The notes under the pieces: generated by a model
What the model saw: the letters and a program-made list of their open reading frames with translations, nothing else
Databases searched by the model: none
What the model was told of the DNA's origin: nothing
DNA from: Acidobacteriota bacterium
Lineage (GTDB): Bacteria > Acidobacteriota > UBA6911 > RPQK01 > JAJDTT01
NCBI GenBank assembly: GCA_028874215.1
Contig: JAPPLF010000111.1
Span: forward strand, 52,817 to 106,999
Direction: 5' to 3'
DNA length: 54,183 bases
Made by a program: the position numbers and the translations under genes
Shown here: positions 7,860-16,732 of the stretch, piece after piece
Layout: every line of letters starts with the position of its first letter
Numbering within the stretch: the first letter of the stretch is position 1

Positions 7860-8705
7860 ATGGGACGTCACTTTTTCGTCAGCCTGAGTGCTGCGCTGCT
7901 GGTGGGCCTTTCGGCTCTGGCGCCCACTGCGGCGCAGGAGAGCGTATTTCCGGACAAGAACCTGGAGGCGGCGGTCCGGACCCAGGTGTTCGAGAAGCGG
8001 AACACCGAGGAGCCTCTGAGCAAGGAGGACGCGACCAAGGTCTACGTCCTGAAAGCCAAGGGCAAGGAGATCAAGGATCTCACCGGCCTCGAATTCTGCA
8101 TCAATCTGGGCGAGGTCGACCTCTCCGACAACCAGATCATCGACATCGGTCCCGTCAAGGCGCTGGAGAACCTGCAGTCCCTGGATCTCTCCGGCAACCG
8201 GATCACCGACCTCTCCCCGCTGGCCGAACTCACCAAGCTTCAATATCTGGGCTTGTCACAGAACCAGATCTCCGACGTGGCGCCCCTGGCCAAGCTGGTC
8301 AACCTCAACGCCCTCTACCTGGCCGGCAACCAGATTGCCGACATCACGTCCCTGAAGGATCTCCAGAAGGTGTGGTCCCTCTATCTGGGTGGAAATCCCC
8401 TCCGGAACATGGGTGTCCTGGGCGGTTTGCGCTGGGTCTCCACCTTGGATCTGCGCGGGTGCGGCATCAGCGACGTCTCGCCGCTCAAGGGCCTGAAGGA
8501 ATTGAGCATGCTCTTCCTGGAGGACAACAAGATCGCCGACCTCGGCCCCTTGGTGGAGATGGTTCGGGAAGATGCCGAAGGCGAGAAGAGCTTCGCCCCG
8601 TTCCTGCGCCTTTACCTGAAGGGGAACCCTCTCAGCGACTCCGCCAAAGACCAGCAGCTGACCGCTTTGCAGAAGTGGGGCGTCCGGATCAATCCGGACA
8701 ACTGA
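7860..8705 (+). CDS. Secreted SDS22/internalin-like leucine-rich repeat protein
   Basis: A 281-aa exported protein. The start is ATG at 7860, preceded by a strong ribosome binding site AAAGGAGG (7843-7850); the frame is open further upstream, but that part has no support. A signal peptide (residues ~1-25, ending TAAQ) is followed by a cap region VFPDKNLEAAVR typical of bacterial SDS22-like proteins and then ~7 repeats of 22 residues (LxxLxxLxLSxNxIxDxxPLAxL). This repeat class differs from the plant-type 24-residue LRRs of the neighbouring giant gene, so the two are not recent duplicates. The role is probably protein-protein or ligand binding in the periplasm or outside. Its stop lies only 24 nt from the convergent DUF1552 gene. 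Confidence 0.9.
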   Translation: MGRHFFVSLSAALLVGLSALAPTAAQESVFPDKNLEAAVRTQVFEKRNTEEPLSKEDATKVYVLKAKGKEIKDLTGLEFCINLGEVDLSDNQIIDIGPVKALENLQSLDLSGNRITDLSPLAELTKLQYLGLSQNQISDVAPLAKLVNLNALYLAGNQIADITSLKDLQKVWSLYLGGNPLRNMGVLGGLRWVSTLDLRGCGISDVSPLKGLKELSMLFLEDNKIADLGPLVEMVREDAEGEKSFAPFLRLYLKGNPLSDSAKDQQLTALQKWGVRINPDN

Positions 8706-8720
8706 CTCCGGATCGGCGAG

Positions 8721-8734
8721 TCTGACGCGTCAGA
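8721..8734. terminator. 14-nt perfect palindrome at a convergent gene junction
   Basis: TCTGACGCGTCAGA is a perfect inverted repeat. It lies between the LRR gene stop (8705) and the convergent DUF1552 gene and covers that gene's stop codon (8730-8732). It could act as a short bidirectional hairpin, but there is no T-tract, so terminator function is only a guess. Confidence 0.3.
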
Positions 8735-10082
8735 GTTCGGTCAGCTCCCCCAACCTTCCATTGCTGTCCCCCAGAGACTCGGGTTGGAGTCCGACCCGGT
8801 CCAGTATGGAGAGGTAGAGGTTGGTCATGGGAGTCTCGTCGGCGTAACGAAGGTGCCGGCCCGGATGCAGCTTGCCGTTCCCGTGCCCGGCCACCAGCAC
8901 CGGCAGATCGTTATGCGTGTGCGCGTTGCCGTCGGACAGGCCGCTTCCGTAGACGATGATGGAGTGGTCCAGCAGTGAGCCGTCGCCGTCCGGCGTGGAG
9001 CGGAGCCGGTCCACGAAGTAGGCGAACTGCTCGATGTGATACTGGTTGATCCTGGTGATGTCCCGGATCTTGTCCTCATTCCCCTGGTGGTGGGTCAAGC
9101 CGTGGTGGGCGCCGGTGACTCCGATTTCCCGGTAGGTTCGATTGCTTCCCTCCATGCCGTACATGAACGTGATGATGCGGGTCATGTCGGTCTGGAAGGC
9201 CAGCACCTGCAGGTCGTACATCAACCGGACGTGCTCGGCATAGTCGATGGGGATCCCCGCCGGCCGGTCCAGACTGGGCGGGGCCACCTGAACCTCGTTC
9301 TCGGCCCGCTCGATTCTCTTCTCGATCTCACGGACGGCGTGCAGGTACTCGTCCAGCTTTCTCCGATCCGTGGGCCCCAGGTGGCTCTTCAACTGCTGGG
9401 TGTCTTCCCGCACGAAATCCAGGATGCTCCTGCGGTAGCGGCGCTGCTTGGCCTGGTAGGCGGGATCCGTGTTCCGGTCCGCGGCGCCAAAGAGCCGTTC
9501 GAAGACCAGCCGCGGGTTCACCTCGGGAGGCAGGGGGCTGGTCTCGCCGCGCCAGGCGATGCTGTTGCTGTAGGCGCAACTGTAGCCGCTGTCGCAGTTC
9601 CCGGCCATGCGGCCGTGTTCGACTCCCAGTTCCAGAGAGGGGAACCGGGTCCGGTCACCGATGGCTTGAGCCGCCACCTGGTCCACCGAGATGCCGTTCT
9701 TGATGTCCGCACCCTTGGTCTTCTTGGGATGGACTCCCGTGAGGTACGAGGCCGCCGCCCGGGCATGGTCGCCGGGTCCGTCGCCCAAGGCCCGGCCGTT
9801 GTTCTGAGTCAGGCCCGAGAGCAGCATCCAGTCCTGGCGGGTCGAGGCCAGAGGTTTCAGGATCTCCGGAATCTCGAACCGGGCCCCCTCGGCCGCCGGC
9901 GTCCAGCCATCCATGATGATGCCGTTGGGCACGTAGGCGAAGCTGAGACGGCAGGGGGCAGCCACCAGATCACTGCCCCGGCTGGCGAACGCCGGCGCCA
10001 TGGCGTCTAGCATGGGCAGCGCGACGGCGGTTCCCAATCCGCGCAGAAAGGTCCTTCGGTGCAAATGTTTCCCGGTGATCAT
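8730..10082 (-). CDS. DUF1552 family protein with Tat signal
   Basis: A 450-aa protein of the DUF1552 family (PF07586). The N-terminus HRRTFLRGLGTAVALPMLDA matches a twin-arginine signal, so export as a folded protein is likely. Downstream features typical of the family are SFAYVPNGIIMDGWTP, LSGLTQNNGRALGDGPGDHA, then a late GSGLSDGNAHTHNDLPVLV. The fold is sulfatase/alkaline-phosphatase-like by family knowledge, but no enzyme activity has been firmly assigned. The start ATG at 10082 overlaps the stop of the upstream DUF1592 gene (ATGA), indicating translational coupling; the frame continues open beyond this start, but that extension is antisense-like. The pair is common in Planctomycetota, Verrucomicrobiota and Acidobacteriota. 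Confidence 0.93.
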   Translation of the reverse strand: MITGKHLHRRTFLRGLGTAVALPMLDAMAPAFASRGSDLVAAPCRLSFAYVPNGIIMDGWTPAAEGARFEIPEILKPLASTRQDWMLLSGLTQNNGRALGDGPGDHARAAASYLTGVHPKKTKGADIKNGISVDQVAAQAIGDRTRFPSLELGVEHGRMAGNCDSGYSCAYSNSIAWRGETSPLPPEVNPRLVFERLFGAADRNTDPAYQAKQRRYRRSILDFVREDTQQLKSHLGPTDRRKLDEYLHAVREIEKRIERAENEVQVAPPSLDRPAGIPIDYAEHVRLMYDLQVLAFQTDMTRIITFMYGMEGSNRTYREIGVTGAHHGLTHHQGNEDKIRDITRINQYHIEQFAYFVDRLRSTPDGDGSLLDHSIIVYGSGLSDGNAHTHNDLPVLVAGHGNGKLHPGRHLRYADETPMTNLYLSILDRVGLQPESLGDSNGRLGELTEL

Positions 10083-12436
10083 CTTTCTTCCTCTCCCCGC
10101 CTCATCCGGAACGGCATGCTGTTGGCGATTTCCAACACCAGACGGGACAATCGGTAGTAGTCCTGCTCCAACCCCAGGAGGATCTTGTCGACGGCGGGCC
10201 GGTCGTACTCTTCCAGTCCCCGTCCTAGGGCGTAGGTTAGCATCTTCTCGGTCAGACAGCGAGCGAAGTCCTTCCGGTCCTCCAACAGAATAGCGCGAAG
10301 CTCCGACGGGTTGGTGAAGGACCGTCCCCCCGGGAGCGTTCCGGCCGAGTCGATGGGAAACTTCCCCTGGCGGGTTCGCCAGGCGCCCACCGGGTCGTAG
10401 TTTTCCAGTCCGAACCCCAGGGCGTCCATCTTGATGTGGCAGGAGGCGCATCCGGGGTTGGAGCGGTGCTGCTCCAACTGTTCCCGCAACGTTGCCTCGA
10501 ATCCCACCTTCTCCGCCTCCAGCTCGGGAATCCCGGGAGGAGGGTCGGGCGGCGGCGTCCCCAGGATGTTCTCCAGCAGCCACTTCCCGCGGAGCACCGG
10601 CGAGGTTCGGGTGGGGTAGGAAGAGAGCGTGAGAATGCTCGCCTGGGTCAGGACCCCGGCACGTTGGAGGCCGTCGAGCTCGACCCGCCGGAAGTGGTCG
10701 CCCGCGATGCCTTCGACCCCGTAGTGGCGCGCCAGGCGCTGGTTGAGAAAGCTGAACCTGGCATCCAGGAACTCGAGAATGCTCAGGTTCTCGTTCAGGA
10801 CCGTTTCGAAGAAGAGTTCCGTCTCCCGCCTCATGGAGGCGCGCAAGGGGGCATCGAAGTCGGGGAAAAGGTCCGGGTCGGGACGGACCTCGTCGAGGTT
10901 GCGGAGCTCCAGCCATTGCCCGGCGAAATTTTCAGCCAGCGCCCGAGCCTTGGGATCGGCCAGCATGCGGCGCACCTGAGCCTCCAGGACCGCCGCGTCG
11001 GCCAGTTCCGAGCTGTCGGCCAGGCGGAACAGCTCGTCGTCGGGCATGCTGCTCCAGAGGAAATAGGAGAGCCGGGCCGCCAGTTCGTGGGAGTCGATCT
11101 CGTGGGCCAGATCAGGATCGGTGGGATCGGGGTCCCGCTCGATCCGGAACAGGAAGTGGGGGGAGACCAGGACTGCCCGAACCGCCACCCGCATCGCCTC
11201 GGCGAAGGAATCGCCCTCCTTGCAGGCCATCTCCACCAGCCGCAGGACCGAATCGACTTCGCCCTCCCGCAACGGTCGCCGGTAGGCCCGGCGCAGCAAT
11301 CGTTCCAAGATCCGGCGGGCGCAATCGGGCTGGAACCCGCCGTCCGCGTCGCCGCAGGTCATGAGCCTGCGGTGGCTCTCGGTCACGGGAAGCGGCCGCG
11401 CCTTCAGGGGGCCCAGGAGCAGGAAATTGTCCACGAAAAGTTTCCGCTCTCCCTTGTAGGAGTTGTCCCGGTCCACGGGCTCGGGGATGTTCTCCATGCC
11501 GTCGGACAGGAAGTGGGCGTACAGTTCCAGCTTTCGCGCGCCGGCGTCCAGGGTGACGTCGAAGGTCCCCCGCTCGTAGACGTTCGGTTCCACTTCGAAG
11601 GTCTTCATCCGGTTGCCGTCGAAGGAGACCGCCATGATGCCGTTCGCCGGCATGGGCGGAGGCGGCTCATCCTTCTTGGGCCGGTAGCGGCGGTCCACGA
11701 CCCGGACCCGGAGCTCGTATTCGCCTGCGGCCGGAAATTCGTGATCGATCCGGTAGTCCCCGGCCGGGAAGAATCCCTCCATCTCCGCCTCCCGGGGCGC
11801 CAGGTATTTCACCAGGGTCGCCTCCACCGGCGGCCGGGCCACGATGGCCGCTTCGGCGATCCGCTCCGCCGCCGCCATGTACTTCTCCATCAGGATGGGA
11901 GGCAGCGAGAGGACGTCTCCGATGTTGTCGAAGCCGTAACCCGAGTCGTCCGCCGGAAAGTCGGCCGCGGGTTTCAGATCGACGCCCAACAGATCGCGGA
12001 TGGTGTTGTCGTATTCCGCCCGGTTCAGGCGCCGGGCCGTGACGCGCCCCGGGTCGGGCCGTCGATTACCGGGAGCATCGGCCGAGTCCCCGACAAGGCT
12101 TCGAATCCACGCCAGCACCGCCTCGACGGCCTTGGGCTCGGGCCGGTCCTGGCCGGGAGGCGGCATCTCTCCGCGGACCAGCTTCTCCCGAACCTGCTTC
12201 CAGAGGGCCGGCTTCTGCGGACCCGTACCGGACTCGGGAAAGGCGTCCAACTCTAATCCGCCCGTCTTCATTTGGCGGTTGTGACAACCGACGCAGTTTT
12301 GGTTCAAGAAGGGCAGGACCGAATCCCGAAAGGCGTCGCCGTCGCCGGTTTTGGCCCGCGCCGCCGCTTCCAGCGGCGCCATTCCCTGGAAGACCAGAAC
12401 CAACGACAGGAATAGGGAAAGCAGAGGCCGACTCAT
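10079..12436 (-). CDS. DUF1592-type planctomycete-like cytochrome c protein
   Basis: A 785-aa exported protein with two c-type heme motifs: CVGCH (residues 48-52) in an N-terminal PSCyt1-like domain just after a signal peptide (MSRPLLSLFLSLVLVFQG), and CASCH near the C-terminus. Domains in family order are cytochrome, DUF1587 (NRAEYDNTIRDLLGVD), DUF1595, DUF1592 (FAGQWLELRNLDEVRPD), DUF1588 (YPTRTSPVLRGKWLLENILG) and DUF1585. The start at 12436 is favoured over the ATG 25 codons upstream because it begins the signal peptide and has a GGGAG ribosome site. It forms a coupled operon with the DUF1552 gene. Likely a periplasmic redox or oxidative degradation complex; the substrate is unknown. Confidence 0.93.
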   Translation of the reverse strand: MSRPLLSLFLSLVLVFQGMAPLEAAARAKTGDGDAFRDSVLPFLNQNCVGCHNRQMKTGGLELDAFPESGTGPQKPALWKQVREKLVRGEMPPPGQDRPEPKAVEAVLAWIRSLVGDSADAPGNRRPDPGRVTARRLNRAEYDNTIRDLLGVDLKPAADFPADDSGYGFDNIGDVLSLPPILMEKYMAAAERIAEAAIVARPPVEATLVKYLAPREAEMEGFFPAGDYRIDHEFPAAGEYELRVRVVDRRYRPKKDEPPPPMPANGIMAVSFDGNRMKTFEVEPNVYERGTFDVTLDAGARKLELYAHFLSDGMENIPEPVDRDNSYKGERKLFVDNFLLLGPLKARPLPVTESHRRLMTCGDADGGFQPDCARRILERLLRRAYRRPLREGEVDSVLRLVEMACKEGDSFAEAMRVAVRAVLVSPHFLFRIERDPDPTDPDLAHEIDSHELAARLSYFLWSSMPDDELFRLADSSELADAAVLEAQVRRMLADPKARALAENFAGQWLELRNLDEVRPDPDLFPDFDAPLRASMRRETELFFETVLNENLSILEFLDARFSFLNQRLARHYGVEGIAGDHFRRVELDGLQRAGVLTQASILTLSSYPTRTSPVLRGKWLLENILGTPPPDPPPGIPELEAEKVGFEATLREQLEQHRSNPGCASCHIKMDALGFGLENYDPVGAWRTRQGKFPIDSAGTLPGGRSFTNPSELRAILLEDRKDFARCLTEKMLTYALGRGLEEYDRPAVDKILLGLEQDYYRLSRLVLEIANSMPFRMRRGEEER

Positions 12437-12628
12437 GGAAACTCCCGGAAATATAACCCAAGTCCCGGACGGAGGAAAAGCCGGCGGCCGGCCTGCTGTG
12501 GACGGACCCAAAAGGTATCTCCTTCACTCACTGAGGTTTGGGGCAACCGAATCCCGTCCCCGAACGGTCTCTGGTACGATCCTTCCGGCACCGAGCGTCA
12601 GATCAATACTCTTCAGGAGAGCCCAACG

Positions 12629-15382
12629 ATGGTGCTTACCGATTCCCATCATCCTGCAACCGGGCACGGGAAACGCAATACGGCAAAACCGGCCGGCCGG
12701 ACCTGGTTGCTCGCCTCTGTGTTTTCAATGCTTCTGCTGGCGGATTCCCTGCCGGCGGTGGTGACCCTGAAAGTCGGGGGCAGCGGAGGCGCCGTTCCCT
12801 TCCCTCACTCCAACGGACGGCAGATCGGGCGGAACCAGGCGGGGCTCTGGTTCGCCGCCTACGACGGCAAGTCCTCGGGCGGCAGGACCATCTATCTGGC
12901 CGTCTCCAAGAGCGGTGACCCCGAGTTTGCCGGCGATTTTCACTCGCCCGTACCGCTGGCGGGAGGGTCCCCGCAGAATCGGATCACAGGCGCTGGAGGC
13001 GAGGCCAGCGCGGTGAGCTTCGTCCTCGACGGAGACGACGTGCTGCACTTGATCTGGCAGGGCACCGGTCCGGACGCCATCTGGTACAGCCGGTGCGACG
13101 TCTCGGGAGCCGGCGCGCCCGGCAAGATCCAGGACGGCGGCAACTGGGCGCCGGCCCGGCGGGTCGACGACGCGGCGAAGGAACCTCGAATGGGGGACCT
13201 GGCCATCGACGAATCGGGGCGGCTCTGGATTGCCTACAGCCAGGCGTCGCCGGCCGGGGACGGCCACTCGCGCCTGCAGGACGGCGGAGTCGCGTACGAC
13301 CGCCACAACGGACGCAAGGAGTCGGACGAGATCTGGATGGCCACCCCGTCGGACCGGGGTTGGACCCGCAAGGTCCTGACCCTTCCGGGAGCCTTCCGCG
13401 CCCCGGTGATGGACCTGGACCCCGGCGGCACTCTCCACATGGCGTTCTCCCGGGACGACTCCTGGCTCCTCTACTATCTCCAGATCCCCGATCTGGCCAG
13501 ATCGTTCGCCGAGGACCGGGACCTGACCCAAATCCTGCCTCACGGCCCCTGGAGCGGGACCGGCTTCGTCAACTACAGCGTGGTCGGGTGGGGCGAACGG
13601 GCGCTGGTGGTCTTCGAGAAGTCGGAGCACATCATTCTCTATTGCTATTTCGACGGCCGGGACTGGACCCGGAAGCCGTTGCACTACGGCCGGGACAAGT
13701 TCCACCGTCCCCAACTGGCCCGCGACGAACACGGCGTTGCCTGGGTCTTCTGGTCCAATTCGACGCGCGGCCACACCTTTTATTCGCGTTGGCTGGGAAC
13801 CCGGTTCAGCGCTCCTTACGAAAGCCGGACCCTGGCCGGGGACCCGCTGCTTCACAAAGAGGCCACCAACATTCATACCAACGAGTTGTCCGCGGGACCC
13901 GCCCTGAGCGACTTTCACACGGTCCAGAAGCAGATGTCGCCGGGCTCCGGGAGCCTGGGCATGACCCTGGCCGCCACCGACGCCACCGGTGGGGGGATCT
14001 TCTTCGATCGCATGGCGGTCCCGGATCTCAAAGTGGAACCGGACCGCAAGGTGCTCTTCCTGGACATGTTGGAGGTGGGCGCCGCCGATAACGTGGCCGA
14101 GAGCCTCCATCCCATGAAGAAGCATCCGGCCAATCCGGTGCTGAGAACCGGACCTCCGGGCAGCTTCGACGATCTCCGGGCCCACGCCTACGGCGAAGTC
14201 CTCTACGACGAGGGCCGCTTCCGGATGTGGTATTCGGGCCTCTCCCAGGACTACGCGGCCAACCAGCGGTCTCCTCACTACGTCGGCTACGCCGAGAGCC
14301 GGGACGGGGTGAAATGGGTCAAACCCAATCTGAACCAGGTGGAATACAAGGGGTCCAAGGCCAACAACATCATGGACATGGGCGGGGAAGGCAACAGCGC
14401 CTACATGCCCATGGTGATCAAGGACGACCGGGAGACCAATCCGGAACGCCGCTACAAGGCCATCGTGGCCACGCGGGGCAATCCCCTCCTCTATTCTTCC
14501 GACGGCATTCACTGGACCCACGGAGGGCGCGTCCGGATGTCGTTCGGCGACCGGCGCAACTTCTTCTACGACACCCTGGAGAAGCATCCGGAGCGGCGAT
14601 GGAAGGTGTACTCCCATTGCGCGCGAGAGACCTACCGCTGGGTCCGGATGACCTGCGTCTACTGGAGCTCCGACCTGCTGGAGTGGACCAGCGATCCCAG
14701 GAACCCCAACATGTTCCCCCGGGCCGGCCTGGAGGCGGAGCAGCACCTGACCTCGGTCTGGCTGGACGCCGGCATGTATCCCGGCATGTTCGACCTCTGG
14801 GGCCCCGATCACCGGATGCCCCAACAGCTCATCGTCAGCCGGGACGGACTCAATTTCGTCCATGTCTTCGACGGACAGCCGGTGATCGAACTGGGCCCGG
14901 AGGGGGATTGGGACGCCGGCTGGGTTTCGCCCGTGAACGTCCCCTTGGAAGTCGACGGCGAATCCTGGATCTACTACTCCGGCAGCGCGACCACCATCGG
15001 TTGGTTCCACGATTGGATCCAAACCCCCATGCATACCGGCCTGGCCACCATCCGGCGGGACGGGTTCGTCAGCCTGTCGGTGGCGGAAGGATCCGGATCC
15101 GGCTCCTGGACCACGATTCCACTGAAGCCCACGGGGGCCCCTCTCGAGTTGGAGCTGAATACAACTGGACTCGACCGAGGCCGGGGCCTGATTCAGGTGG
15201 AACTATTGCAGGGAGACCGGATCGTGACCCGGAGCAACGCCGTGACCGGCGACGGCCTGGCGGTCCCGGTCTACTGGCCCTATGGAGGCAACCAGCTCAA
15301 TCTCCCCACGGGAGGAGACCCGCTTCGGCTCCGCTTTCGGCTGAAGGGTCACGCCCGGCTCTACAGCGTCTCCTTCAGGTGA
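12629..15382 (+). CDS. Exported two-propeller protein (BNR-like plus GH32/43/130-like)
   Basis: A 917-aa protein with an N-terminal signal or anchor at ~26-43 (LLASVFSMLLLADSLPAVV). The N-terminal half is rich in BNR/sialidase-like repeats (IYLAVSKSG, LWIAYSQ, VAWVFWSNS). From ~residue 495 a second domain begins with HPANPVLRTGPPGSFDD and FRMWYSGLSQ, then YAESRDGVKWVKP; this is the five-bladed propeller style of GH32/GH43/GH130 enzymes. A beta-sandwich tail ends the protein. Likely binds or cleaves a glycan outside the cytoplasm; linkage unknown. ATG 12629 is preceded by AGGAGA. It is divergent from the DUF1592 operon and followed 12 nt later by an MFS transporter that could take up its product. 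Confidence 0.85.
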   Translation: MVLTDSHHPATGHGKRNTAKPAGRTWLLASVFSMLLLADSLPAVVTLKVGGSGGAVPFPHSNGRQIGRNQAGLWFAAYDGKSSGGRTIYLAVSKSGDPEFAGDFHSPVPLAGGSPQNRITGAGGEASAVSFVLDGDDVLHLIWQGTGPDAIWYSRCDVSGAGAPGKIQDGGNWAPARRVDDAAKEPRMGDLAIDESGRLWIAYSQASPAGDGHSRLQDGGVAYDRHNGRKESDEIWMATPSDRGWTRKVLTLPGAFRAPVMDLDPGGTLHMAFSRDDSWLLYYLQIPDLARSFAEDRDLTQILPHGPWSGTGFVNYSVVGWGERALVVFEKSEHIILYCYFDGRDWTRKPLHYGRDKFHRPQLARDEHGVAWVFWSNSTRGHTFYSRWLGTRFSAPYESRTLAGDPLLHKEATNIHTNELSAGPALSDFHTVQKQMSPGSGSLGMTLAATDATGGGIFFDRMAVPDLKVEPDRKVLFLDMLEVGAADNVAESLHPMKKHPANPVLRTGPPGSFDDLRAHAYGEVLYDEGRFRMWYSGLSQDYAANQRSPHYVGYAESRDGVKWVKPNLNQVEYKGSKANNIMDMGGEGNSAYMPMVIKDDRETNPERRYKAIVATRGNPLLYSSDGIHWTHGGRVRMSFGDRRNFFYDTLEKHPERRWKVYSHCARETYRWVRMTCVYWSSDLLEWTSDPRNPNMFPRAGLEAEQHLTSVWLDAGMYPGMFDLWGPDHRMPQQLIVSRDGLNFVHVFDGQPVIELGPEGDWDAGWVSPVNVPLEVDGESWIYYSGSATTIGWFHDWIQTPMHTGLATIRRDGFVSLSVAEGSGSGSWTTIPLKPTGAPLELELNTTGLDRGRGLIQVELLQGDRIVTRSNAVTGDGLAVPVYWPYGGNQLNLPTGGDPLRLRFRLKGHARLYSVSFR

Positions 15383-15394
15383 TTCCGTGGAGCC

Positions 15395-16717
15395 GTGTCC
15401 CGCCCGGACGCCGGTGTGATGCGATTTACCATCTCGGCTGAGGCCCGCACGCGCATTCTCACCATGTTCGCCCTGGTGTTTGCCGGGGAGATGATCTACA
15501 GCCTGCCGTTTCACCTGATGCGGTTTTTCCGTCCGACGGTGCTTGAGGTCTTCGACTTTTCCAACGCCGATCTGGGCGACGTATTCGCGCCCTACGGCAT
15601 CACCGCCATGCTTTCGTACTTCCCGGGAGGGATTCTTGCCGATCGCTTTTCGGCCCGGAAGATGATGTGCGCCTCTCTCCTGTTCACAGCCGCGGGCGGC
15701 TTCTATCTCATGACCCTGCCGGGCTTTCTGGGAATGTCCGTCCTGTATGCGTTCTGGGGGGTGTCCAGCGTTTTTCTCTTCTGGTGCGCGCTGATCCGCA
15801 CGACCCGGGTATGGGGCGGACAACTGGCTCAAGGCCGTGGGTTCGGCCTCCTGGACGGCGGCCGCGGACTGCTCGCGGCCCTGTTCGCCAGCGCCGGCGT
15901 CCTCTTGTTCAGCCTCCGGATCGGAGCCGATCCGACGCTCGCCGACCCGGCCGAACGCGCGGCCGCTCTGCAGTCGGTCATCCTGTTCTACACCGTCTTG
16001 ACTCTGGCGGCGGCCGCCGCGGTGTGGTGGCTCATACCCGAGACGCCCACATCCGCCCGAAAACGCCGGCGGCAGACCTGGTCCAACGTCCGGAAAGTCC
16101 TGCGAATACGCGCGGTGTGGCTGCAGGCCGTCATCGTGATCTGCGCCTACTGCGGCTTCAAGGGACTCGACAACTATTCCCTCTACTACTACGAAGTGCT
16201 GGGGATGAACGAAACCGACGCCGCCGGCTTCGCCGCCACGACGGGCTACCTCCGTCCCGGCGGCGCCATCCTCGCCGGAATCGTGGGTGACCGTTTCGGG
16301 ATCGCCTGGACGACCACGGTGCTGTTCGCCTCTCTCGGCGCGTGCTGGGGAGTTCTGGCCTTCCTGGGGATGAGTCCGGAACTGGTGGTGATCCTGTATG
16401 CGAACCTGATCGTGACGGTCTTCGCCGTGTACGCTCTACGCGGGCTCTACTTCGCCCTGTTGGAGCAGACCCAAGTTCCGGGCGCGGTGACCGGGACGGC
16501 CATCGGAGTGATCTCCCTGGTGGGCTTTACGCCGGACATCTTCTACAACATGATCGCCGGCCGGCTGCTGGACGCGACACCCGGCATCGGCGGGCATCAG
16601 CACACCTTTCTCCTGCTGTCGGGGCTGGCGACCGTGGGACTCATTGCCGCCGCCATGCTGCACCACAACTTCGGACGCACGACCGGACGGAGCCCTTCGG
16701 CGAACACCCCCCGGTAG
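15395..16717 (+). CDS. MFS transporter
   Basis: A major facilitator superfamily carrier of 440 aa with about 12 hydrophobic segments. The loop 2-3 signature is visible as GGILADRFSARKMM, and the second half repeats the pattern with GAILAGIVGDRFGIAW. The substrate cannot be read from the sequence; a sugar, oligosaccharide or organic acid would fit the neighbouring exported glycan-active protein. The start is either GTG 15395 (with GGAG just upstream) or ATG 15419; the membrane part begins after both. It ends 16 nt from the convergent GCS2-CBS gene. Confidence 0.88.
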   Translation: MSRPDAGVMRFTISAEARTRILTMFALVFAGEMIYSLPFHLMRFFRPTVLEVFDFSNADLGDVFAPYGITAMLSYFPGGILADRFSARKMMCASLLFTAAGGFYLMTLPGFLGMSVLYAFWGVSSVFLFWCALIRTTRVWGGQLAQGRGFGLLDGGRGLLAALFASAGVLLFSLRIGADPTLADPAERAAALQSVILFYTVLTLAAAAAVWWLIPETPTSARKRRRQTWSNVRKVLRIRAVWLQAVIVICAYCGFKGLDNYSLYYYEVLGMNETDAAGFAATTGYLRPGGAILAGIVGDRFGIAWTTTVLFASLGACWGVLAFLGMSPELVVILYANLIVTVFAVYALRGLYFALLEQTQVPGAVTGTAIGVISLVGFTPDIFYNMIAGRLLDATPGIGGHQHTFLLLSGLATVGLIAAAMLHHNFGRTTGRSPSANTPR

Positions 16718-16732
16718 CCGAGGCGGTCCGGA

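Noticed and set aside
10083-10916. N-terminal extension of the DUF1552 gene to 10916
   Set aside because: It overlaps the DUF1592 coding region in another frame, and the Tat signal starts at 10082.
10436-12256. 606-codon open frame on the plus strand
   Set aside because: Antisense to the DUF1592 cytochrome gene; low-complexity composition with no domain.
12725-15034. 769-codon open frame on the minus strand
   Set aside because: Antisense to the two-propeller protein, which has a signal peptide and clear repeats. No family features in the antisense reading.
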